A stretch of 64,000 nt of DNA from Chytriomyces cf. hyalinus JEL632 (GCA_025435555.1 JAIWWG010000108.1:1-64000); one strand, 5' to 3'; shown: positions 10,806 to 24,991, counted from the first letter of the stretch. Notes: generated from the sequence alone by a model not told the origin. Program-made: numbers and translations.

Positions 10806-12637
10806 AACCCTTTACGTTAAATGACAACACTAAACCCCCTTTGCCACTCCCTTTCCAGGACTCTGTCATGTTACCCTCTCTCACAGATAAATCTTCACTG
10901 AAATTTTGCGTCATCCCAGCAGGCGTGGAGAACACTGCTGCACCAAACTTACCATTGCTGAAGCGGAAATAACTCACTGGAACGCGATAGTTTCTTAGAC
11001 TTCCGATTTTTTTTTTCAACATACAATTGCGCCGTAGCGTAATTTCATACCGGGTTGCCCTTTTGTTTCTTGTGCGCTTTTTTCTTAGTTTGATAAATGT
11101 ATGTAAAGTGAGAGCTGGTTTTTTCGAGAGAGTTGTTGCTGTTGATTTATTTTCAAAAGCGTGTCCAGCAGACTGTTTCCCTTGACAGTGATCAATGAAC
11201 CATTTTCTGGTTGAACCATGTTCTTTATTTTGAGTCATATGCCATCAACTACCCAAGCACCCTGACAAGAAGTATTCCCACAGATGAGTGTGGGAAACGC
11301 CCAAAGTCCTACAAAAGCAGCAGTCTTGTTGCTACTGGAAGTTCAAAACAAATCAAACTAAATCAGTGAAACTACCCTTCTCATGGTATTCCTCCCAAGT
11401 TTGCAAAGATCATTGTTTGGTCCACACAGGTACTGTTCCTTTTACTATTCACTGATTTGTTGTGGTTAGAATGGGACAAAGCCAAATCACAGAATTCAGC
11501 AACAACTCACTACTCTGCTTAACCTCTTGTAAAGGTATCCAGAACCTTTGTGCTGCATTTTTGCGATTAACACAACTGAACTTGCAGGTCCCCTTTTTTT
11601 TCTTATCCAAAACAAAATGCACGCCCAAACTACGTTGCTTCTTGTTGGCAGATTTGAAACTTTGTCGTAACAAGACTGGGGAGGCAACAAGCATCACCAG
11701 GTGTCCCATAAGAGTGACTGTATTTTTTAAAGATGATGGCAAATATGAGAGTGCAATGCCTGTTTGGATGTGATGAAAATATTGTACATATCACTCTGGC
11801 ATCTTGAGCACTTGAACACATGTTCTCACTGCACATCTTGTTACCTTGGCATTCTGCATATTCATGATCAAAATTAAGGGACTGTTTTATTGGAATTCCT
11901 GGCTGTGAGACACCACTCACAATGTATTTGTGAGACACAGGTGGCTCTGTAACTGTTTTTTTTATGCCTACCAAGTGCTACTGTTTTCTTTATTACGGGA
12001 CACATGTTTAAGTATCTGAGACGGCATATTCAGACAATAAACAGCACTGTTTCACAAAAACTTTACACGTATCAGTACCAGCCTAACGACAAAGCAAACA
12101 ACGAGCCTTACCATGAGCAAAGTCGACATTGTGTACAGACGCTACCAAAATTAAAGGAATGGAACAAGATTTGATGGACAAGCGTTTGACGCTACCAACA
12201 CAACTGAAAGGCTGGAGATCAAAGACTAGGGGATGATCATCCAAATAATGAGCAGCTTACTGGAATCATGGGACTCATTCCTGCAGGGGTTGAGAGCACA
12301 AACTGATGTGGGTACCAGTTATCCCAACAGAAACAGAGTTCCAGCTGTTGGAACTATTCTTTCAACCAGTTGCCAACGTGATGCGTGGTGATGGAAGTCA
12401 TTTGCAAGGAAACATGAGCAAAAAGGTACTGCGCATCAGCTAGCTATAGGCTCTTGTTCAGTATAAATAAAGACGATTTTGAAAACGGCCAGAAGATATG
12501 TTTTTTTGCACGCTAAAAAGAACAACACGTCCTCCCGAGAACGCTCCCACCAGCTCCCGATGCGCCTGATTCGACTTCGATTCCTCAGAAAAGAGTTCAT
12601 TGCCAGACAGTCAGGCCAAAACAATCACTGACAGACA
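10806..12637. other. 1.8 kb without an assignable gene
   Basis: The stretch is AT-richer than its neighbours. Open frames are short and scattered. The longest, on the minus strand at 10654-11238 (194 codons), overlaps the last exon of the MOK gene in antisense. Others on the minus strand at 11449-11974 are Cys- and Lys-rich, but they do not join by splice signals into anything I know. It may contain an eroded mobile element or an unrecognised spliced gene. The final few hundred bases should hold the promoter of the giant DUF3638 gene. Confidence 0.4.
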
Positions 12638-15600
12638 ATGCCGTCCAATCTGCCCAAAACTTGCCTCTCAGAAAATGGAAGTTGTTTACATAAAAAGCCG
12701 ATGACCGCAACTCCTCGCAACGCGGCTCTCCTCAACGCCGTGTATGATTTCGCTCACATGGCTCCAAGCGACTCTCAATCGCTGGAAGATGTTACCTCGC
12801 TCATCTATTGGATATCTGCCCGCGGTTCCCCGGTTGCTTTCAGCTTCAATAACGACGAGAAAGAGTCTCTGCGCCAAGCTTGCTTCGGACTCACTTCTGC
12901 CATTCCCCAACAAGGTGTGCCTGTACGTGTATACCGCTGGTTCCCAGGCTACGGGTGCGCTCTCCTGCTGGAACTCATTTGCGAAGGAATGCTGGGTGTG
13001 AAGCTGCTGTTTCCGGATAGATGGGCTCACAAGTCAAAACGGATTGCAACAGGAGAAAGCGTCGAATATTCAGTCCCGCTCAGCAACGAGGCGATGTTCT
13101 TCTCCACTGTCGATTCGGATCTCTTTATAAGCCGCCAGTTTGAAGAAGCGTTCGATAAAGCGTTAATGAACGCTGAGACAAGAACTGGGGATCGGCGAAC
13201 TGCAGCTGCTGGTCAGCAGGGTCATCAAAAAACACCAGCATTTATTGCTGCACTAGTGCGCCAGGTGCTGGCGTCTACAAGGGCTGAGGAACATCCATTT
13301 GGCGGTACAACAGACGTCGGCCTTCACACGGGTGGTACGTTGATGTCAAAAGTCTCAGTCAGGACCGAAATTGATCTTTTGTTTTTTTGATCCAGGTCGC
13401 CCTCGCTGCACGTCCTGGCCCTTGGTGTTTCAGACTTTGAAGCTGCTCATCAAATCTACGAGCGTGTTCAACCGTTTCATTTCAGAGTTCCATCTCAGAA
13501 ACCTTCAAACCGAGATCATTCGCGTTCAAGACCTCGCGAAGCGCTGCACACTGACCCCAACCGACATTGATGAAGCATTCGCGGTTTTAAGCGTTGCAGC
13601 CGAAGCAGTTCAGAAAATCGAAACCGATTCAAGAGTTAATATTACAGAAGCAGTGCGCGTCATTAAGAAGGCGGAGGAATGTTTATCTCATGCATTCCGC
13701 TCAGTTGCAGACGCTTTTTCGAGCAACGTCGCAGATAAATTGGCAAGCTATCGCGCAGCTTGTATTGATCCAGAACCGGTCCAATTCCAGGCCAAACCGC
13801 TCGTCGATATGAGCGCGACGATTCAGTCTCGAAGAAATCAAAATATCGGTATTCTTTGGATTTCTTCTTGAAACATTATCCAATTTATTTACCGCTTCCA
13901 AAACCCGATCCAGGACTGTTCACATGTTTTGACGACAACAGCGATGGGCCAAACTTTGTATACAACTTTGAATCCTTGCTCCTATGGGGTCAAAAGTCTT
14001 TGGAGCCGATTGACGGAGTATCGCGCGTGACTTCTTTGGTTTTAGTCCTTCAAACGATGGAGTCGTTCATGTGGAAGCAAGCCAAACTTCTGAATTCCGA
14101 AATCAAACTCTTGTGGACATCAGATCACATGAAAAATATCAAATCTTTGGAAGAAATGTACAACAAAGCAGCAAATGAATCGGTCTCCACACACACCAGC
14201 AGACACGCCATGAAAGTGATTTCAAAGAGTAAAAGTGTGCTCGTCACGCACATATTTGCCTGTCTATCATGGAAATATGCGAATCAGGAATATCCGCTGT
14301 TGAAAAAGTACGGGATTCCTTTGGATGCGAGTCAATTGGAAGTGCTGGTCATTAAGGACCTTGATGCCCTTAAAGCCATGCTGCTGGTGCGAAGATTTTT
14401 GGATCAAAACAGGAAAGGACGAGAAATGACGGTCTTTTCAATCGACGAAATGGGCGGTACGTTTTCATTCGCGCTGGAATTTGCTGAGGAAAGCGAGCGG
14501 ATGAGTTCAAGATATTTGAAAGAAGTTTCGAAAGCTGAGGATAGAAAAGCTGCATATTGGGGGAAAGTTGTGGTAAAACAAAACGACGCTGTGAGGCTGA
14601 GAGCGGAGCTTCAGGTGATGGAGGATGAGCGGGAAAATCTTCGCCTTGATGAGGAAGAATCTGTGCGCAACATAAATGATAACCCAAAGGCAAGGGGTTC
14701 ATGGCACCGTGCGCTGTATGCAAGCTACAATGAGAATGTTCGTCGTCTTCGAGGGAAAGATATTGAAATTTCAAGGTTAGAAACAGTTTGAAGAAACTTC
14801 GCACTTCAATTTTGATTCCAAATTCTCGATATCTCAGAAAAAGAACACAGATTGAAAGTGCCATTGTCGCACCACCCTTTGTAAAAAACCCGTTGCCAAA
14901 AGACAAGGAGCAAGCAATGACGATAATTTTCTTTGCCGAAATGCCTGAGGAATTGAATACGACAGTTTACCTCATTTGCTCGGCGCAATCATCTTTTGGA
15001 CTCATCAACGCTCACTCTCACGCACATGGGACCACATGGAGAGCTCATTATGAGTCCATTGATCAGTCGAGTGTATTTTTTGAGTCATTTCTGCAACCTC
15101 ATGCAGTCGGAGTGACCATTCCATCTTCATTTGGCGAGCGAAATGTGGATAGCATCACTGATCCAGCTTCGTGCGTTTGGCACCCGATAACCTCCAAAAA
15201 TGGACTGAGTTATATTTCTCAAAAGAACCCATGGAATTTCAAGAATCGCGACCTGTGGAGCGCGTTTGTGGAAAAACTTCCGCAGAATTTCGAGAGTTTA
15301 CAATGGGCTATTGACGCGCCATCAATGAACAGCAACATGGATTCCCGTGGCAATCAAGTATATTCTAAACTTTCTCAGAGACCTGCTGCCTTCAGCCGCC
15401 TGGGCTTCGAGGCTTTCGGAAAACTGCGCGCACATCCAAATCTTCAAATCAGGCATATTATCAATCTCGTTCTTCGAGAAAACTTGATGCCTTTGGATGA
15501 TGATTTGACAGTCACTATCGTTCAGCAGGCCTTATATCAGGTCGGCGAGGTTTCTAGCAAGCAGGAGTTGCTTTGGAAGTTTGATTGGGATCGTGGACAG

Positions 15601-18600
15601 ACCAAAGAGTGTATGAGCAAGGAATTGCTGGCTTTGGCAAATCAGATTCGTCCGACCCCCCGCCGCTACAAAGACCTTATGCTCCTGGGAGATTTGGCAG
15701 GATTTTTGGCGCAATATAGCGAAGACTTTTCGGAAGCCAGCTTCCAATTTTCTGAAATTGCCGAAGATTGGGCGAATGATATTCGAACTGAGCTGAATGA
15801 AAGTTCCACGGGAAACTCGAACGAAAAAAACATCCAGCTGAAGGCGAAAGAGTGCGTGATGATTGGTTACGCCATCATTTGTCTGTCACATGTGCATTTC
15901 TTGGATGAAGATGCGGTAGGAAGGCTGTGCAAGCTGTCTGCGCGGTTTACCTTTGGCCAAGTATTTGCGCCGCTGAGTGACTATCAATCAGAGATTCTTA
16001 TGCTCCAGCCGCTGGTCACAGAAACCATGATTCGACATGAGCAAACCATACGCTCCCGACTGACAAATTTGCATTTGTCAGATGCTGTCAATTTTGTGAT
16101 TCCAAGTTACAATATCCCCAAATCAACTGTCTGGAGCAGCTCTGAAGTCAAATTCTGCTTTGATTCGATGGCTGAAGATCAGTTGTTTTCCATCAATGTC
16201 GTCACGGGTCGCATTCTTGTGGATGGCTTACCGCCCGGACGGCTTCCCCCCTCTATTCTTAATCACGCGTTATACCAGAAGCATTTTGGGGTCCGGGATT
16301 TCCAGGTATTTTCCATTTATACCCTGGAAGTCACACTGTCGCTGACGTGTCAATGCAGATCCAACCAGTAGGGCCATCATTTATGACCGTCGATCTTTTA
16401 AACGGCTGTTTCTACGATTTCGCGTTGAACGATTCCAATTTGGTCATACTTGAGCGCAACGTGGTGGAAAAGACAACACTGCAGCTGGTGGACTTTTCAG
16501 TGATGAAATGGTGGGCAAATTTGCCAGTTCGCCTCAGGGAGATGCATTCTCACTGGTTCTGCTCGGATCGCCGCGCACTTTGTATGAGGCCCATCGACGT
16601 CACTTGCAAAGCGATATCCTTCATTGCGTTATGGAAGAATCCCGAGCTTTCTGAATCAAGCTCGTTGCGAAAGGATAATATTGGTGTCTTTGCAATTGGT
16701 ATCCATGACTCTGAACTCACGTTTGAAACTCTCCTCATGCGTACTCACGCTATGGATCAGTTTGTCCATCTGGAAGGCCAGGATATTTGCAATGCTGTTT
16801 CGCGTTTAGAAGAGCCGGCATTCGTGCATACTCTGTTGTCGCCGAAAAACGAAGTCATAATCAGCTTGCCAAGATTTCGGCTCTCATTCACTCAATCAAG
16901 TGAATCTTTTCAGTGGATGAGTCAACAGCACAAAGGATATCGACTTCGATCGAACCAACGGCTCGATAATGCAGCGCTGCCATTTTTCAAACAATATTTG
17001 ATCTTGGAAAACCCCCATTCGAAGAATACTCAGATTATGCTGCCAATGGGTCGTCTTGCGAAAACAGAGGATGGATTCACAGAAATTGTACTTTCGAAAG
17101 CCAGCAACGCCATTTTAAAAGCTGCAAGTTATGAACTGCATCCAATCACTAAACTGCTCAAATGCGCAAGTATATCGAATCGGCTTCTGCTTGCAGCCAT
17201 TTTATCCACTTCTGGAACTTTTATTCGAGATCCTTGCTATCGCATGACGGGTTCTGAGCTCGCGATTCAATACCTTCGAGAGTGCTGGTTGAACAAGCCT
17301 CTGAGCGACCGTAAAGTTGATGCGATTGAAGATGCAATGGCATTTTCGTATCGCGAACCGGCTGTGGGAGTCTTGTGCAACCACATCAAGTTTTCTGCCA
17401 ATCAATTGGGATTTCTATTTCCAAAGGGAAACGGAGGAATCACGAGAGAAGCAAAAGAGTTCTCTGAAGACTTTTTGAAAGGAGCAGTGGCTTCCTGCAC
17501 TCAGCTTGCCAAGTCTCGTCCAGGCGAGGAAAACACGCGCAGAAGTTTGACGAATTTTGAATTGACTCCAAGCTTTGGGCGGTTTCCCTCCAGTCGCATT
17601 GAGGAAAAGTATTATGATCGCTGCATCAACGTGGCGGGACTGAAGATCCCGACTGATGCTGTGGCTTTTATGGAACAAGCGCAAGTCAATTGTCTCTCCT
17701 GGACACAAAGATTAGCTTCAGGATTTCCTTTGAATTTGAAGGAGGAAGCTGGAGAAATTGAAAGGCTGCTGAATGCTGAACTGGAAGATAGCTGGACGGC
17801 CCACATCACGCTTCAAAAACCGCACCTACCAGAAAAAGGATTCGCAAAACTGAGTGTTCTTTTATCCCAGCAGCTGCCATGTGTATCACAGCAGATGAGC
17901 GAGATCCGTGAATATCTTTCAGTAACTTTTGCCGAAGTTCCGACTTCCCAAACGTGCGAATTCAATCTTTCTCAATCAGTCAACTTGCTGCCGAAACATA
18001 CTTTCTCGGATATCCTGCGCATTGCCTTTGATAAGAGGCATTCGTTGAAATTTAATCCGTATTTGAGTGATCTGTCTCTCCAAAACATCGTTGATGCTGT
18101 TCTGGTGCTACTGGAGCTGCATGTGATCCACACTCGCATTGAGCGTCTTCAAAGAGACATCGCTTCGAAGCCGTACGAAGCTTTGCTGAAGGATATTTTC
18201 GTTCGAAAATGGAGTATTCGCAAATACCCAAAATGGCTTGTGTTTGAGGTCGAGGGTGGAATTCAAATTCGACCAAATCAATATGCAACTGCGCTGCAAA
18301 TGATGGACAAACCATCTTCAATTGTACAATTGAACATGGGAGAAGGAAAAACGCGTGTTATCATGCCAATGATCCTTCTTGCAAACTCATCACAGTCACT
18401 TTCACGAGTGACGGTCTTGAACCCGCTGCTGAATGAGGTGTATGGACATATGCATTCAACTCTTACTGCAAGCATCTTGGGACTACACATTCTTCAAATG
18501 CCATTCCATCGGCAAATCGGCTTGGACCAGATCAGAGTCAGAAAGATGATTGAGTTTGCCAAATTGGTCAGATCTGTAGGGGGTTTCCTGATAACAACCC

Positions 18601-21401
18601 CAGAGTATCAGTTGTCACTGAATCTGAAGCTTCAGGAAGTGCAAATTAGTGGCGATCCAATCAATGGCTCGCTTCACTCATTTTTCTCGACACTTCAGTT
18701 CAAAGATATTGTGGATGAATCTGATGCTGTGTTGTCTCATCGATATCAGCTGGTATACGCGGTCGGACATCATACAAGTTTGTCGGATGGACCTTCACGG
18801 TGGTGCCTTGTCCATGCCATTTTGGATCTCTTGAATACGAACCCAGTGCTTCAGAATCTATTGAACAACAAATTCGTCATGAGGGACAACACAGTTTCAA
18901 AGGCACAATTCCAGTGTTTGCGACTGGCTCCGCGAATCAACGGCAACGAAGAGCAAGAAAAGTTTTTGACCAAATTGTCAAATGGTATCATGCAAGTGCT
19001 GGTGGAAAATCCGCCCTACGAAATGACGTGGCTCAAATCAACCGAACGCGCATTTATCGAAGCTCTGAACGTGTTTGTCACCACACGGCAAACCACTCTT
19101 CAAAGTCTTCTTTCGATTCGTCGGCTTTCGCAAGTCCAGACGGCCCAAATTCTCATGCTGCGAGGGTTACTGGCGTTTGGTCTTCTGGAGCATTGTTTAT
19201 CTTTGCGTCATGCAGTTGACTATGGCCTGGACACACGCCGGCAGAAGCGAATGGCCGTTCCTTTCACTGCTGTCAGCGTGCCTTCAGAGCGTGCTGAATT
19301 CAGCCATCCAGACATCGTCATCATCTTGACAGCACTTTCTTTCTTCCATGTGGGTCTTACAAATGACCAAGTCAAAGCAGCCATCAGCTTTCTGCTGACA
19401 TTGGGTAAGTTTTTCCTTTGATTTCACCAAACAAAAGAAATTAAAAACAAGTCCTCAGCCAAAGGATCGCAGCAATATTACTACACTCGATGGTTCAAAT
19501 GCGTGCAATCTGAACTCACGCCGGTCGAGGCAGATTCAATCAGTAGGGCCGAAAAACTCGACTTGACCAATTCTTCAAAAGTCGAGTTGCTCTGCCGCAC
19601 TTACTCCAAATCCACAAACGTCATCAGCTTCTGGCTCGAAAAATGCGTGTACCCTGCAGACACCCAACATTACAGCAAGCGTATTGGTTCTTCTGCGTGG
19701 AATTTGGCGTCAGGATCGCACGTTGTTGGATTTTCGGGGACTAATGACAATGCGCTACTGCTGCCCGCTCAAGTTAATCAAGTCCCTTCTGAAGATGCGT
19801 CACTACGCGGCACCAATGGCATGATGATTGAGCGCATCATTTCAAAAACAGAAGAAGCCATCTTTTTTCCAGCTGAAAGTATCTGGGACCAGCTTGTCAG
19901 TCATTGTGTTTCTATTGGCGCAGTAGCATTGATTGACACGGGTTGCTTGCTGGCCGGCACTAGCAACGCGTCTTTTGCCAAGTCATTGATGAAACTCGTT
20001 ACTCCAACTGATTCACTGCGTGGTATCCTATACTTTGACATGAGTTTCGGCGACTGGATGGTCCTGGACATTGAAACCAGCCACGTAACGACCGAATCTC
20101 AATCTGCGATCCCAGCAAACATGTGTTTTGTCATTTTCGACGATGCTCGAACCCGCGGTGTGGACAAGAAACTGGCTCCAGATGCACTTGCACTTGTCAC
20201 ACTGGGGCCAAAGTTGAAGAAGGATAAACTCATGCAAGGCGCTGGGAGAATGCGGCAACTGGATGCTGGACAGCGGCTTGCGTTTTGCGGCACGAGCGAA
20301 GTGGAACAGAATATCCGCATGCAGTTGGGACTGAGCGAGAATGAGGAAATTGGTACCACGCATATTTTGCGGTGGACGCTCATTAATAACAAAAACGATT
20401 TGTCGGATGGGTTGCTTCAATGGGCCGACCAAGGAATCCATTTCGAGTCATGTCGCTTGGACCAGTCAAAAGCAGAAGTGGATGAAGACTGGGGTTTGGA
20501 AAGTCTGTATGCAGTAACTGACATCAAAACCCATCTTCCGAGTCACATTGAAGCCAGCATCCAGGCACGTGTTGGGGGATGCTCGGAACTGTGCCACGCT
20601 GTTGCAAAACGGACTCGAGAGCTTGGCCAGCAAATTGAAGTCCAGGTCAAACACGACCAAGAATGCGAGCGCGAATTGCAGCAGGAGAAGGAAAAGGAAA
20701 GCGAGAGAGAAGTTCAAATTGCATCTGAAGAAGCGGTCAACGAGCCTTCCTGGGCGTATAACAGCGTGTTGACCATGCGGTTGTTTATACCATTTGGATT
20801 CCCGACATCAATCCTTCCTCTGAAAGCAGCTGCATCAATGATTGGCGGTCTGCCGGGCTTGAAGCACGCAGATTGGAGCATTGCAAATGTCTGGGCCACT
20901 CAAAACTTTTGCACAACAGTTCTCGGTAAAGGTGCAAACTACCTCCGTTCTGTTGACTGTATGCTCTATTTCCCCACATCCGAGCACCTTCTCCTTGTCT
21001 CTGAAAAGGAAGCAGACGGCATCTTGCGAGAAATCTGGAACTGGACCAAGCCGGAATCCATCCACGTCGCATTAATCCATCTGAGTCAGCTGCGAAGCGT
21101 TGTGCACCAATCCTGCAAGGGAACGGACTCACCTGGAGGAGTCCAACTTTCTACTGGAGGCTCCACGAAAATTCCGCGTTGGGAGGAAGCTGCTATCGCC
21201 CAAGTGTTTAACGGCGATTCAAACATTACGCCTGCCGCTGACGTCGGGGGGAGACACCTTTCTCGGTCACTAAAATTGCTTCTGGAAAACTTGACCCGAG
21301 ATCTTTCTGCGCGTCATGCCGTTCCGGATTTGGTTGCTTCCCGGGGCCGCTCTTCGGAGTGGGATTTTTCACAGATGAAAACGATTTGCGAAAGAAGTTG
21401 A
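12638..21401 (+). CDS. Giant DUF3638/DUF3645 protein (often annotated as ubiquitinyl hydrolase)
   Basis: Six exons: 12638-13334, 13396-13848, 13914-14775, 14838-16305, 16359-19404 and 19459-21401, giving 2,822 residues, close to the usual 3,000 of the fungal family. Diagnostic segments are IRPNQYATALQM, then NMGEGKTRVIMPM near residue 1820 (the conserved P-loop-like motif of DUF3638) and VDESDAVLSHRYQLVY. Further on come the DUF3645 signature AVPFTAVSVPSERAEFSHP and LMQGAGRMRQLD near residue 2433, which resembles the last helicase motif. Together these suggest an SF2-helicase-like ATPase core. Databases often name such proteins ubiquitinyl hydrolase, and I do not see proof of that activity here. 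A Glu/Lys-rich coiled coil lies near 20640-20730. The N terminus is divergent from the usual start of the family but begins at the first good ATG. All five introns are 53-65 bases with GT-AG ends. Confidence 0.9.
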
Positions 21402-21849
21402 TCCGAGGATCGTTTATCGACCGCCTCTGCTGTTAGCTATTTCAATAATGAAATAAAGTTGGTGTGACTTTTTGCGGTGGATAAGAGACAGCCCTCTTCA
21501 TTTGTTTCTTGTCCAGATTCGATCCATGCCCAATTCACAGTGGGCCCTGTCACCAGAGTTCAGAGGCTTGAACTGGCACAAGAACCCAGCCAGCAACAAA
21601 AATCCATCAAACAGTCGCGCGCTCGCAGGATACAAACGTACTGCCGACGCTCGCTCACATTGTCCAAGGGAGGAACCAAAAGCGCGTATCTCAACCATTA
21701 ATCCACCACTGCTCGTACCATCTGCTTTCCCCATTCCTTCTCGCGTGTTTCCCCCATCACTTCACGAGTGTTTCATTATTGGCCCTGTTCGTTTCAGAAA
21801 CTTGTCTCGACAAGCAAAATCAATTTTTTCAAGGTTTGTGGAAACTTGC
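21402..21849. other. Intergenic, 3' end of the DUF3638 gene and leader of the phosphatase gene
   Basis: The downstream frame of the phosphatase is open back to 21472 with several ATGs, but that peptide (Arg/Pro/Ser-rich, no pattern) looks like leader. The region contains an AATAAAG-like signal near 21450. No RNA gene is seen. Confidence 0.4.
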
Positions 21850-24800
21850 ATGCAAAACTCAAAGAGCAACTCGAGCAGCGGCAGCAGCGGTGCCAGCGGG
21901 AGTGCAAATGTGAATATTGCCGAAACCTCCAACACTGGCGGAGCAAACGCCGCCACCAGTAGCAAGAAGGAGGACAAGAATGCGCTCTCGTCCCGCTCCT
22001 CATGGTCCAACCCTGCGGTCGCCGCCGTTGCAAACTCATCACTTAGACGCAAACTCAGCTGGAACGTGAATACGAGCACGGCATCCGAGGGACACTCGTT
22101 GTCCACACGGCGGAGCATCATCGGCGGATTCCTCGGGTTTCTCTCAGGAAACACGCCTGCATGTTTGTTCTTTTACGTTCTCTGCTTGTCTAGTTATTGC
22201 GCTGTTTGCTTATACTTGTGTTTTTATTTCCCAGCGAGCGATAAAGATAAGGTTGCTGATAGACGAGGTGGAGTGGGTCGAGCCCAGTCCGCCTCCGTCT
22301 CGGTCTCGACAGTGTCTGCGATGGCGCAGTCTGTTATCGCTGTCAGCGAGCTTGCCAATGACTCGGTGAAGGAAGTCGAAATGCTGGAAACGGCGCAACC
22401 GGCTCAGCTGAACCACCCAGATTCGCTCTCAATCAATTCTCATTCGAGCTTCTCAAACTGCAACAGCAGCTCCAACATCAGCAGCAACGCCGTCAATGAG
22501 CCCGAAAAGAAAAAGAAAGAGTTCCACACTGTCGCCTGGTCTGTCTCGTCCGAATTGGGTTAGACAAGAAGGCATTTCCCATCTCCACTGTCACGCCCAA
22601 TTAATATACCTGAAACCCCCTTTCACAACAAAGGTTATCGCAACATGCTTTCTGCATCACCACATCCAACTGCATCGAACTTGGCCCAAACCGACTTTAT
22701 CCGTATTCCCATCCACACTCAAATTGAAGACATTCATTGGCCGGCCAACGAAGATAGGCTTATGTGGGCGTCAAACGGGCTCGGCGGCGATCATCGTGTC
22801 CACGGGCATCATTTCAATGATGGAGGCGTTGTCACGAGCGAGGTCTGGATCCATTTTAGTTTTTTTTTATTGAACCATCTCTAATTCTCGGCAACAGTAT
22901 GACAGCGCGTGGGAAAAAGAAAATAGCGGTGCCAAAAGCGTTGCAGACGCAAGCATGGATATCCAGACTGACGACTTTGCTGCAGTTTCAGGGCAATTTG
23001 ATATCATCTCAGAGTCGGGATCCATTGCCTCCTCTGACGACGACGAAATAGACCTTTCTTCTCCCCAAGATAGAAAAGACGAATCTGAAAACTCGAACGA
23101 TTTAATGGATCTTGTGACCTCTGCGAATGAGTACTTGCGGCAAACAGACCCAATGATTGTAGAACCAAAAAATACCTCATCTTCAGCTGCATCTGCAATG
23201 GACTCATCCGACACCGAATCGACATTATCATCCACAAACAATTCAAGCTCTTTTCAGCGAGATGACCTTTTGGCAACCCCATCGCAAAATGGTCAATCAG
23301 CACGTCGTATCCCTACAACTGAATCATCCCGCCTGTTTATCCTCGCCGATGGACATGGAGGAATCCTTGCTTCGAAATTCTTTGTCCCCCGCACAAAGGC
23401 TGTCCTTTCTGACCTTTTGCAGTCTCAGAAATGGGACTTTTCACAAGAGCAGCACCGGAATGACTTTGAAGCTGCCGCCGTGGACGCCTTCCGCGTCATT
23501 GATGCCGAATATTGTGCAACGCAAGTGGCCCGGTACCGTACTTGGGTCGACAGTGGAAGCGTCCCTTCGGACAGACCAGATGACGACGGATGCACTCTGG
23601 TCGCGGTTGTATTGCACGACGGCTGGTTAGTCAACATGAACGTTGGAGACAGTCGAATGACGCTTGCAAGCCGCGCGCGGAAAACATCTCCATCCCAGAA
23701 ACATCAGGAAAGCTGGACACGTGTGTTCACTTCGGTGGATCACAACATGACGCACCCTGGAAAAGTGTACAGCATCCATTCCGCGGGTGGTCACTTCATG
23801 AGCCCGAACCACTCTTTGATGGCCGTCAACCCGCAACATCCAAGCGTGCGAAAGGGTGTTCCATACGAAGAGTTGAACCTTGCGCGAATTTATCGACACG
23901 CATCTCCTGCGGTGAAAGCTGTGGGTGTTTCGCATCGACGTACTCTGAATCTGACTGGAACGATGGGAGATTTACTTTTCAAAATTGAACCCGCCGTTCT
24001 GAACCCTTTGCCTGATGTGTCGTTTGTGGAACTTGACGCGAGTCTGGAGTATGTCATGGTCTTGGCGACAGACGGAATCTGGGATCATTTGATGGAACAG
24101 TCTGGCGATACCGACCGTCAGAATTCCATGGTGATGAGAGTTGTTGCAAGCGCGATTGAAACTGTCGAAACAGAGCGGGATGCAAACGTGAAAGAATGGG
24201 AACTCTATCATGAAGCGAAATCTGCTTGGCGGAAAGAAGAAAGTGCTCGCAGACGTGCGTTGAAGCAACACAAGCGGGAGGTAAAGCGAATGGCGTTGAT
24301 TTCCGGAGCAATCAATGCTCCTGAAAGAATCACGGACGATGAGGTGATTGGAGGTCATGGGATGCAAGGGGATGTGGCCGTTGCTGCTGAAGATGATTTC
24401 AAAACATCACCTGTTGCACTCAACTTCAATCCCAGAATTGCAGCATTTACAAACGCGGATGCTGAAGCGCTTCGCTCTGAAATCCCTGATTCTGCCGTGT
24501 CCGACAGTGCGAGTATTGCTTCAAGCAATGGCTCCACAGCCGTTGCGTCGAGAGAACGCAGTCTGGAGAAAAAGAATGATGTGGTGGATGACGATATCGA
24601 ATCTCCTCATGATGGCCCATCGTCAAAGCGAACGGAAGAAGTTGAAGATATCCAGTACGAAGATGTGGAAATTGCGGCACCCATTCCCCGTCTTTCCGCC
24701 GACAAGGGTAAAATGGCCTCTACATCCATGGTCCTCTCCGATGCGCACTCTTCGACTGACGTTTTAGACAACAAATCAATTTCCATTCCACCTCCCACCA

Positions 24801-24991
24801 AACCGGCGTACTTTGACTTTCACGAGACTCTGGAAGCTCGGTTAAAACACGTTACTGATATCCTTGCCGAACGGGAGATGGGCGGCGAAGGAAGGATACA
24901 TCCGAGCATTGCAAAGACCATGCAACACTTGTACTGGCAGCGACAGATTCGTTATGACGACGCGACTGCGTTTGTCGCGTTCTTTGGGTAA
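21850..24991 (+). CDS. PP2C-family Ser/Thr phosphatase, pyruvate-dehydrogenase-phosphatase-like
   Basis: Four exons: 21850-22162, 22235-22558, 22634-22842 and 22898-24991, giving 979 residues. PP2C enzymes are Mg/Mn-dependent phosphatases. The first metal motif is PANEDRLMW, comparable with the EDR motif of PDP-type PP2Cs. The second is LADGHGG. Later come DDGCTLVAVVL, NVGDSR, GTMGD and VLATDGIWD, so the metal-binding acids are present. An acidic, Ser-rich insert of about 180 residues separates EDR from DGHGG, unusual for the family. The N-terminal 200 residues are Ser/Asn-rich and probably disordered. The C-terminal third has a basic coiled-coil-like segment (near 24200-24290) and a long acidic linker. 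The start is the ATG at 21850, but upstream in-frame ATGs exist at 21472 and 21526. Substrate and location cannot be read from the sequence. Confidence 0.85.
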
